A stretch of 63,657 nucleotides of DNA from Amycolatopsis thermalba (GTDB lineage Bacteria > Actinomycetota > Actinomycetes > Mycobacteriales > Pseudonocardiaceae): the NCBI RefSeq assembly GCF_003385215.1, contig NZ_PQHW01000030.1:1-63657 (forward strand), read 5' to 3'. Of the stretch, positions 57,406-63,657 are shown piece after piece. Each line of letters opens with the position of its first letter. Positions within the stretch are counted from its first letter, which is position 1. A program made the translations under genes and the position numbers. The notes under the pieces are model-generated. The model had not been told where the DNA came from and ran no database searches. It saw nothing but the letters and a program-made list of their open reading frames with translations.

Positions 57406-58677
57406 GTGTCCGCTGTCACCGACCGGCAGCCTGCCGGCAACTTCCTGCTGCGCTCGCCCACCTCGTGCGCCGCGCCGATACCGGAGCCCGAGGAGCCGGT
57501 CCGCAAGGTCCCGCTCGCCGTCTCGGCCGCCGGGTCGGTCGCGTTGAGCTGGTACGTCTGGGCCACCTACGGCGGCAAGTTCGGCGCCCTGCTGGTCATC
57601 GGGCTGTTCCTCGGCCTCGCGCTGTACCACTCGCGCTTCGGGTTCACCTCGGCCTGGCGGCAGCTCATCGCGGTCGGCAACGGCGAGGGCCTGCGCGCCC
57701 ACGCGCTGCTGCTCGGCACGGCCGCGACGTTGATCGCCCTGCTCATCGGCACCGGCACCGGCCTGTTCGGCACCACGCCGAAGGCCACGGCCGGCCCGAT
57801 CGGGCTCGCGTTGTTCGTCGGGGCCGCGCTGTTCGCGATCGGCATGCAACTCGGCGGCGCGTGCGCGTCCGGCACGTTGTTCGCGGTCGGGTCGGGGCAG
57901 TCGTCGATCGTGCTCACGCTCGGCGGGTTCATCGCCGGGTCGGTGTTCTACACCTGGGCGTTCCCGATCTTCGACGGCTGGCCGCAGGTGACCGGCGTGC
58001 TGCTCGCCGACCACGTCGGCTGGTTCGGTTCGTGGGCCATCACCATCGCTGTGCTCGGGCTGGTCGTCGTCGCGACCCGGGTCGTGCAGGCGCGCCGCAA
58101 CCCGCCGCCGGTGGGTGTGCCGCCGACCGCGAAGGGCGTCGCGCGCGTCTTCCGCGGCTCGTGGCCGCTGCTGGTGGGCGCGGTCGTGCTGGCCGTGCTC
58201 GCCGCCGCGGTCGTGCTCGTCTCCGGCGGCACCTGGGGCATCACGTTCGCCTTCGCCCTGTGGGGCGCGAAGTTCCTGCAGCTGATCGGCCTGCACCCGG
58301 AAACCTGGGAGTTCTGGCAGACCACCAGCAACGCCAAGTCGCTGGCGAGTCCGATCTGGACGGACAAGACCAGCCTCACCGACATCGGCATCATCCTGGG
58401 CGCGGCGGTCGCGGCCGCGGCGGCGGGCACGTGGAAGATCCACTCGGAGATCCCGTGGCGCACGGCGATCGCGTCCGTCCTGGGTGGAATCCTGATGGGC
58501 ATCGGCGCCCGTCTGGCCGGCGGCTGCAACATCGGCGCCTACCTGGCCGGTATCTCCACCGGCAGCCTGCACGGCTGGTTGTGGGGTATCTTCGCGCTGG
58601 GTGGCACGTGGATCGGCCTGAAGCTGCGGCCGCTGTTCGGGCTCGCCAACCCGAAGCCGGCGGACTCCATCTGCTGA
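57406..58677 (+). CDS. YeeE/YedE (TsuA-like) transporter
   Basis: A 423-residue protein with about twelve membrane helices in two halves. The conserved Cys motifs GGACASGTLF near residue 153 and GGCNIGAYLAGIST near 373 are the thiosulfate-coordinating cysteines of the TsuA family. Start GTG at 57406. It probably imports thiosulfate or a similar sulfur anion; a TusA partner is not adjacent. Ends before a strong hairpin. Confidence 0.85.
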   Translation: MSAVTDRQPAGNFLLRSPTSCAAPIPEPEEPVRKVPLAVSAAGSVALSWYVWATYGGKFGALLVIGLFLGLALYHSRFGFTSAWRQLIAVGNGEGLRAHALLLGTAATLIALLIGTGTGLFGTTPKATAGPIGLALFVGAALFAIGMQLGGACASGTLFAVGSGQSSIVLTLGGFIAGSVFYTWAFPIFDGWPQVTGVLLADHVGWFGSWAITIAVLGLVVVATRVVQARRNPPPVGVPPTAKGVARVFRGSWPLLVGAVVLAVLAAAVVLVSGGTWGITFAFALWGAKFLQLIGLHPETWEFWQTTSNAKSLASPIWTDKTSLTDIGIILGAAVAAAAAGTWKIHSEIPWRTAIASVLGGILMGIGARLAGGCNIGAYLAGISTGSLHGWLWGIFALGGTWIGLKLRPLFGLANPKPADSIC

Positions 58678-58691
58678 GTTCCCAAGCCCTG

Positions 58692-58727
58692 GAATGGCAG
58701 GACAACCACCCGGTTGTCCTGCCATTC
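58692..58727. terminator. Terminator after the YeeE-type gene
   Basis: GAATGGCAGGACAACC pairs perfectly with GGTTGTCCTGCCATTC across a 4-nt loop, followed by TTC. A 16-bp stem 15 bp after the stop codon. Confidence 0.75.
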
Positions 58728-58773
58728 TTCGTTGCGGGGAAAGGAAAATCCCCGACAACAGAAAGGTGGGAAC

Positions 58774-59010
58774 ATGAAGCAGACCGTGATCCGGGGCCTC
58801 GTCGCGAGCGCCCTCGCCGGGGCGGCCCTGCTCGGCGCCGCGGCCCCCGCGCTGGCCGCGCCCGCGCCGGGTGACGTGGCGGTCGTGGACGAGCCGGACA
58901 CGTCCAACCTCGACAACGCCTACACCTTCGCGCCGCTGGGCGTGCCGGTGATCGGGCTGATCCGCTCCATCAACGCGGCGCCGGGCAAGCTCCTGCCGAG
59001 CTTCGGCTGA
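58774..59010 (+). CDS. Small secreted protein
   Basis: A 78-residue protein from an ATG with AAAGGTGGG upstream. Signal peptide: basic MKQTVIRG, hydrophobic ALAGAALLGAAAPALAA, cleaved near residue 28. The mature part is about 50 residues with LDNAYTFAPLGVPVIGLI and GKLLPSFG. It has no cysteines. The convergent gene at 59281 has the same design. Function unknown. Confidence 0.75.
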   Translation: MKQTVIRGLVASALAGAALLGAAAPALAAPAPGDVAVVDEPDTSNLDNAYTFAPLGVPVIGLIRSINAAPGKLLPSFG

Positions 59011-59020
59011 GGTTGAACAC

Positions 59021-59060
59021 GGAAGAGCCCCGCGCCACCCACCTGGCGCGGGGCTCTTCC
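59021..59060. terminator. Terminator, copy 1 of a duplicated element
   Basis: GGAAGAGCCCCGCGCCA pairs with TGGCGCGGGGCTCTTCC around CCCACC. The same 40 bp recurs exactly at 59237-59276. Confidence 0.8.
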
Positions 59061-59236
59061 GGTTCGGGCCACTGGGGAGGGTTGCAGGTGCCGGCGCTGC
59101 CAGGTGCCTGGCGGGGCGCGCACATCGTCGGCCGGTGAGTTGCGGAGGGGCTGGGCCGCTGGCTCGGCGCCGCGTTCTGCCTGGTGCGGGACCCAGGAAC
59201 TGTCGGTCGCGCCTCGGGTGGGCCGGGCTGGAACAC

Positions 59237-59276
59237 GGAAGAGCCCCGCGCCACCCACCTGGCGCGGGGCTCTTCC
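59237..59276. terminator. Terminator, copy 2 of a duplicated element
   Basis: Exact duplicate of the hairpin at 59021-59060, adjacent to the end of the leftward small secreted protein gene. The two copies bracket 176 bp of non-coding DNA and separate two convergent genes. Confidence 0.8.
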
Positions 59277-59280
59277 TCGG

Positions 59281-59487
59281 TCAGCCCGCCAGTTCGGTCA
59301 GCAGGCCGTAGACCGGGACCAGCGCCGTCGTCGGCAGGCCGATCGTCGGGTCGAGCAGTGGGCCGGCGTCCACGCCCGGCACGACCCAGATCGGCACCTC
59401 GTCGGCGCTCGCGACGCCGCCGCCCAGCCCCAGTGCCGCGGCCGCGATCACACCGCCGGCCAGCACCCTCACCACACTCCTGCGCAC
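59281..59487 (-). CDS. Small secreted protein
   Basis: A 68-residue protein from the GTG at 59487, which has AAAGGAG 7-8 bp upstream; the GTG at 59493 would sit too close to it. Signal peptide: VRRSVVRVLAGGVIAAAALG, cleaved near residue 29 (ASADE). The mature part has VPIWVVPGVDAGPLLDP and ALVPVYGLLTEL, similar in spacing to the PVIGLI end of the protein at 58774. Function unknown. Confidence 0.73.
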   Translation of the reverse strand: MRRSVVRVLAGGVIAAAALGLGGGVASADEVPIWVVPGVDAGPLLDPTIGLPTTALVPVYGLLTELAG

Positions 59488-59515
59488 TTGCACTCTCCTT
59501 TCTGCTCCGCCCGTC

Positions 59516-61177
59516 TCAACCGAGCGGAAAACTGATCGGCACGACCGTCCCCTGTGGAACGAAGAACCCGAGCCCTTCGCCGGGGGAGTCCATGCCCGGC
59601 GCGTGCGGCTGTCCCGGCGCCATCGGCATCGCGTTGACCTGCGCCGACGCGAACAGCTGCACCCGCGGCGCCTCCGGCTGCTCCGGGCCGAGCCACTGCC
59701 GGAACCCGGTCATGGTCGCCGCCTCGCCGGGGAAGGCATTGTCCAGCGCCACGGCATAGCTCACCGCGGCCTGCTCGCGCGGGTCGAACCGCAGCGGCAC
59801 CGTCGAGCTGGCCACCGTGTTCACCAGCGGCCCGGTCAGCAGCCACGGAGCGACGTACAGCCCGTACGGGTACGCCGGCCGTTCCCGCTGCGCCGCGGCC
59901 CGCCCGTCCAGCGCCGCGGCCGCCTGTGCCCAGCCCGCGACCACCACCAGCGCGGCGCCGTCCGGGCGCACGGTGATTCCGTCAGCCGCGGCGGCGTCCC
60001 GGACGACCCGGCCGGCCGCGGCGCCACGCGGCGACGAATCGTCCACGACGGTGATCGACTGGGTCTTCCGGTCGGCCAGGAAACCGACCAGCTTGCGCAG
60101 CGCGTCGGCGTCCGCTTCGGACAGTGCGTCCGCCGGGCAGTTCGTCAACACGTCCTTCCGCCCCGCGACCAGGCCGCCGAGCGCGGTGGTCGCGCACTCG
60201 GGCCCGTCCGGCCCCGACGCCGTTCCCAGAGCGGCCAGCGAACCCGTGTCCACCTCGACCGTCCGGCCACCCACCACCAGCTCGCTGCGTCCCGCGGGCA
60301 GCTCGACCTCGGCCCAGAAACCCGAGGCACCAGGCCGCGCCACCGCCGGGACGGCCGGCCCGTCCCCGACCCGGGCCGAGCCCGCGGTGGGCAGGTGCAC
60401 CAGGTTCACCCCCGGCCGCTGCGGGCTGACCAGCACCGGCGTGCGACCCGCGTCGGCGAGCAGCGGCACGCCCGGCACCGGCAGGTCGGCCGGTTCCGGC
60501 AGGGCCACGAACGCGCTCCACGCCACGAACGCGGCCGCGACACCGACGACCGCCACCCGCCGCCACAGCACGGCCGCCACGATCGGCAACACGAACGCGG
60601 CCAGCAGCGCGATTCCGAACCCCGTGTCGTAAAGCCGCCGGTCGAACGCCACACCGGACAGGACCAGCTGCACCGCGCCCGCCAGCGCCACCACACCGCC
60701 GAGCGTCCACGACAGCGGCCCGAGCCGCGGCGTCTCCGCCCGCGCCAGCGCCAGCGACGCCAGCCCGAACCAGACGGCCGTCGCCGCGACGTACACCGTG
60801 TCGATCGCGAACTCCACCCCGGACCGGCCGAGCGCGGTCTCCAGGATCAGCAGCACCAGCAGCGCGGTGGCCACCCAGCGGCCCACCGGCGGCCGCCGCG
60901 CGGTCAGCACCGGCACGGCCAGCACCAGCAGCGCGTGCACGACGGCCCCGACGACGTTGACCGCGAAGGCCACCGCCGACACCACGGCCAGCACCGCCGA
61001 GAGCCCGCCGAGAACGACGGTGACCTGCCACAACCGGCGGGGCAGCGTGTCCACCTGCGGCCGCAGCAGCCCGACCCCCGCGACGAACGCCGTGGCCGGC
61101 AACAACACCAGCCGCACGATCAGCGCGGCCAGATCCAGCCCGGCCGAGCCGGTGACCGGATGGGACCCGTGGTCCAT
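59516..61177 (-). CDS. DUF6239-like membrane protein with extracellular domain
   Basis: A 553-residue protein. It has about eight membrane helices in the first 240 residues (for example AALIVRLVLLPATAFVAGVGLL and VVLGGLSAVLAVVSAVAF, regions) and a large C-terminal domain of 300 residues outside, with a single CxxxC-like pair (PECATTALGG and LTNCPADAL). The layout resembles proteins annotated DUF6239 in actinomycetes, but the match is by general pattern. ATG at 61177. It is followed by the selenium-binding-like gene upstream in the same direction (60 bp apart), so the two are likely co-expressed, perhaps in copper or thiol handling at the envelope. Confidence 0.6.
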   Translation of the reverse strand: MDHGSHPVTGSAGLDLAALIVRLVLLPATAFVAGVGLLRPQVDTLPRRLWQVTVVLGGLSAVLAVVSAVAFAVNVVGAVVHALLVLAVPVLTARRPPVGRWVATALLVLLILETALGRSGVEFAIDTVYVAATAVWFGLASLALARAETPRLGPLSWTLGGVVALAGAVQLVLSGVAFDRRLYDTGFGIALLAAFVLPIVAAVLWRRVAVVGVAAAFVAWSAFVALPEPADLPVPGVPLLADAGRTPVLVSPQRPGVNLVHLPTAGSARVGDGPAVPAVARPGASGFWAEVELPAGRSELVVGGRTVEVDTGSLAALGTASGPDGPECATTALGGLVAGRKDVLTNCPADALSEADADALRKLVGFLADRKTQSITVVDDSSPRGAAAGRVVRDAAAADGITVRPDGAALVVVAGWAQAAAALDGRAAAQRERPAYPYGLYVAPWLLTGPLVNTVASSTVPLRFDPREQAAVSYAVALDNAFPGEAATMTGFRQWLGPEQPEAPRVQLFASAQVNAMPMAPGQPHAPGMDSPGEGLGFFVPQGTVVPISFPLG

Positions 61178-61237
61178 GACGTACCTCTTCCGCGCGCCGC
61201 CCGTGCGGGGCCGGGCCCGGCCCCGCACGGAGAGCGC

Positions 61238-63070
61238 TTACTTCACGTCCGCGTCAGCGACGACGAACAGTTCCGAGTGGGGCTTGGCGTTGCCGAAATC
61301 GCCGTGCGGCCACGACTTCCGGTTGAAGTTGATGCCCACCTGGCCGGTGAACTCGTCGCGGAAGTCCTGGTCCACCGAGGCCTTGCCGTCCGGCGTCAGG
61401 TTCACGATGTTGACCTTGTGGTCACCGTCCAAACCGGACCGCGCCACGAAGTAGTTCGACACCGCGAGCCGGTCCGGCGAGGTGATCTCGTGGTAGAAAC
61501 CGTCCTCGCCCAGCTCGAAGTTGTCGTAGGCGCCCCAGTGCGGGCCGGCACCCGGGGTGCCCGGGTTGATCGGCGCCGCACCGGCGAGCGTGGGCAGCAC
61601 CCCGTTGTCCGCGCCGCTGCGCGCCTGCTCCTTCGTCTGGATGCCCGGACCGGCCCAGCCGGGACCCTGCGCGAGCAGGTTCTCGATGTTCAGGATGTAG
61701 ACGCCGCCGGTGGTGCCGGGGTCGTCCGGCCCGAGCGTGCCCTTCTGCCGCCCCTGGATGGCGCGGTAGAGGAACCGGTCGTCCGGGCTGGTCTGGATCC
61801 AGCCGCCGTTGGAGCTGGCGCCGATGCTGTCGTTGTTGCCCAGCGCCCGGTTCGCCGCGCCGTCGTCCCACACCTGGTACCAGTGGGGCTCGGCCTTGGT
61901 GATGTCCGGCGTGTAGAACACCGCGCCGCCCTGCATGGTCTGGGCGAACGCGCCCTTGTGACCGGGCAGGTTCGTCACCGTGGTCTCCATGACCGCCCGG
62001 CTCTCGGCGTAGAGCGGGTCGTAGTCGCCGGCGCGGGGGCCGTCCGGCAGGTACGACACGGCCTTGAGCTTCGGGTTGTTGCGGTCGGAGATGTCCCAGG
62101 TCCGGACGGTCGGCCGGCGCAGGTACGGCGACGGCTGCTTGACCGGGTCGAGGATGATGTTCCGCGGCTCCGCGTAGTCGCTGGTGACCAGCGTGTTCAG
62201 GTCCTCACGGGCCTGGATGCCGTGCGGGTTGGCGCAGGTCGGCTGGCCCAGCGTCGGCAGGTTCTCGCACAGCTTCGCGTTGTCGCCCTGCGGGGTGGCC
62301 GCCGAGGTCTGCGACAGCACCTGCGCGTTCTCGTCGAAGCGCACGACCTCACCGGGGCTGCCGGCGAACCCGTTGCTGATCACGGTCTGGCCGTTGGCGT
62401 AGGTGTACGGGCCGGGCGCGACCGGGCCACCCATGTACGTGCCGTAGGCCGTGCCGTCCTTGAGCACCCAGTAGGCGTCCGGCACGGACCCGCCGAGCGT
62501 CTGGGTCGGCAGGCTGACGCCCTTGAGCTTGAGCTGCGGCAACGCGCTCACGTCGAACGCGTACGTCGCCGCGGCGAACAGCGCGCCGGCGTAGATCGTG
62601 TCGCCCTTGTGCCACACGTACTGCATGTGGTGCGGCTCGTTCTCGACCAGCGGGCCGACGGTGGCGGTGTTGACGACCTTGCCGTACGTCGGCGAGCCCT
62701 TGGTGGCGTCGATGACGGCGAGGAAGTCCGGGCCGGGCAGGGCGTTCTTCGCCTTGTTCAGCCCGCCGCTGATGGTGCCGGGCAGGTTCTTGACGTCCTT
62801 GACGACCGTGTCGGCGATGTTCTCGTCACCGGCCCAGACGAGCAGCCATTCCTTGCGCTGCCCATTGTTTTCACTGCGAATTTTATTGCCGTCGACGAGG
62901 TGGTTCTCCACCCAGTACTGTTTTCCGTCCGCCCCGGTTTTCGAGTCGGTGACCACCTGCACGTCGGCGTAGGCGCTGCTCGTGCCGGTGTAGGTCACGG
63001 CGCCGGCGGCCAGTGCGACGGCCACCGTGCCGATCGATATCTTTCGCCATGACGGCGATTTCAGGCGCAT
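61238..63070 (-). CDS. Secreted selenium-binding-like (methanethiol oxidase family) propeller protein
   Basis: A 610-residue protein from an ATG with GGAGAAGG upstream. It begins with a long signal peptide (KISIGTVAVALAAGAVTYTG) and continues as a beta-propeller. Segments recall the SBP56/methanethiol oxidase family: ENEPHHMQYVWHKGDTIYAG, DYAEPRNIILDP, WDISDRNNPKL and SPDDRFLYRAIQGRQ (regions), with several His that could hold copper. The resemblance is distant and the active site is not proven. Operon with the membrane protein downstream. Confidence 0.65.
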   Translation of the reverse strand: MRLKSPSWRKISIGTVAVALAAGAVTYTGTSSAYADVQVVTDSKTGADGKQYWVENHLVDGNKIRSENNGQRKEWLLVWAGDENIADTVVKDVKNLPGTISGGLNKAKNALPGPDFLAVIDATKGSPTYGKVVNTATVGPLVENEPHHMQYVWHKGDTIYAGALFAAATYAFDVSALPQLKLKGVSLPTQTLGGSVPDAYWVLKDGTAYGTYMGGPVAPGPYTYANGQTVISNGFAGSPGEVVRFDENAQVLSQTSAATPQGDNAKLCENLPTLGQPTCANPHGIQAREDLNTLVTSDYAEPRNIILDPVKQPSPYLRRPTVRTWDISDRNNPKLKAVSYLPDGPRAGDYDPLYAESRAVMETTVTNLPGHKGAFAQTMQGGAVFYTPDITKAEPHWYQVWDDGAANRALGNNDSIGASSNGGWIQTSPDDRFLYRAIQGRQKGTLGPDDPGTTGGVYILNIENLLAQGPGWAGPGIQTKEQARSGADNGVLPTLAGAAPINPGTPGAGPHWGAYDNFELGEDGFYHEITSPDRLAVSNYFVARSGLDGDHKVNIVNLTPDGKASVDQDFRDEFTGQVGINFNRKSWPHGDFGNAKPHSELFVVADADVK

Positions 63071-63226
63071 GCCTTCTCCATGTTCCGTTCCCTGAATCTG
63101 TGCCCCGGAAATGGGCGGAACGGAATGGTTCCGTGCGGCGCCGACGGGTGTCAAAGCAGTGTCAAAGGCTGGGAATCACCCACCGGAATAGTTCCCGGTG
63201 TCACTCTTTCGAGTGAGGAAACCCGA

Positions 63227-63505
63227 TCAGGCGGGCTGCAGGGTGTCCGCTTCTTCGGTCGGCGGCGGCGTGATCGGATCGTCCGACGGGCGGCGGCCGT
63301 GCTGGGTGATCAGGACGACCGTGGCGCCCTGCTCGGCGCCGGCCGTGCCGATGGGCGCCTGCGCGACGACCACGCCGTCCTCCGGCGCCGGCATCCCCTC
63401 GGGCCCGGCGGGGACCAGCCCGGCACGGCGCACGATCGCGCACGCGTCGTCCGCGCCAAGACCCACGACGTCGGGCACTTCGACTACCGGGCGGTGTCGC
63501 CGCAT
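63227..63505 (-). CDS. Single PASTA-domain protein
   Basis: A 92-residue protein. One PASTA domain covers about residues 7-66: VVEVPDVVGLGADDACAIVRRAG, then VVVAQAPIGTAGAEQGATVVLIT (regions). There is no signal peptide or membrane helix and a short acidic proline tail. PASTA domains bind peptidoglycan or act as structural modules in PknB kinases; a lone cytosolic copy may be a regulator. Function unknown. Confidence 0.8.
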   Translation of the reverse strand: MRRHRPVVEVPDVVGLGADDACAIVRRAGLVPAGPEGMPAPEDGVVVAQAPIGTAGAEQGATVVLITQHGRRPSDDPITPPPTEEADTLQPA

Positions 63506-63593
63506 GCGACCAGTCTAGGCGCAGATCGACGACGTTCGCCGGAGCGCGGAACCGGGTATACCGGACGGGTCGACCACGACCGAGGAGGACGTC

Positions 63594-63657
63594 ATGGTGC
63601 ATCCCGTGCCTCCCGGTCCCGAGCCCATCCCGCCCGGGCCGGGTCCCGAACCGGTGC
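63594..63657 (+). CDS. Start of a proline-rich gene, cut by the window end
   Basis: An ATG with GAGGAGG 6 bp upstream opens a frame reading VHPVPPGPEPIPPGPGPEPV (after Met) to the window edge. Too short to classify; a proline-rich N-terminus only. Confidence 0.6.
   Translation, partial: MVHPVPPGPEPIPPGPGPEPV

Overview
The window is high-GC actinobacterial chromosome. GTG and TTG starts, stop-start overlaps, a DUF742 protein, an EtfD homologue and DUF3040/PASTA proteins point to a Pseudonocardiaceae-like actinomycete, possibly Amycolatopsis; this is inferred from gene content, not from a marker gene.

Left chromosomal part (1-14256): a degenerate short-repeat array; a TetR/SMR efflux pair; etfD (membrane Fe-S oxidoreductase of beta-oxidation); relic fragments of a two-gene HTH/PP2C module; an orphan DUF742 protein; a CDF metal exporter; a secreted serine hydrolase; a TetR/aidB pair; a sugar porter; a nucleotidyltransferase; a phosphotransferase pseudogene; dcd; a DUF2236 oxygenase-like gene; and tRNA-Gly(CCC).

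Central part (14216-about 38130): two complete actinomycete integrative and conjugative elements (AICEs) in tandem, integrated in the 3' half of the tRNA-Gly gene. Element 1 spans 14216-25785 and element 2 spans 25786-37974. A third att copy at 37975 is followed by a 36-bp stub of a third integrase gene. Both elements share one leftward backbone: pra-like activator, short GntR repressor, two tiny CxxC proteins, TraB/FtsK-like translocase, a small protein, HUH rolling-circle Rep, Xis and Int. To the right of pra each has a different rightward-facing start of cargo. Element 1 carries an HTH protein plus a PP2C-like phosphatase, then a leftward Septu-like ATPase/HNH pair. Element 2 carries GntR/HAD/phosphotransferase genes, then a ParA-like ATPase/PIN nuclease pair. 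Both cargo slots are AT-rich and both end at the same conserved double hairpin. That is followed by one unrelated leftward gene, a 136-bp nested palindrome and integrase arm-type repeats. The ParA/PIN pair sits in the slot that holds a Septu-like system in the sister element, so it is the best candidate for an undescribed defence system.

Right chromosomal part (38130-63657): small hypothetical genes, two further nucleotidyltransferases, a lipoprotein, a membrane Nudix-like protein, a K+ channel followed by a CdiI-like immunity protein, dusB, and a minisatellite. Next comes an L-rhamnoside utilisation locus (LacI regulator divergent from sugar transporter, GH106-like and GH78 rhamnosidases). 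The window ends with a secreted SOD-like protein, small membrane proteins, tandem crcB fluoride exporters, a YeeE/YedE (TsuA-like) transporter, two small secreted proteins tail to tail across a duplicated terminator, a membrane protein plus secreted selenium-binding-like propeller pair, a PASTA-domain protein and the start of a proline-rich gene.
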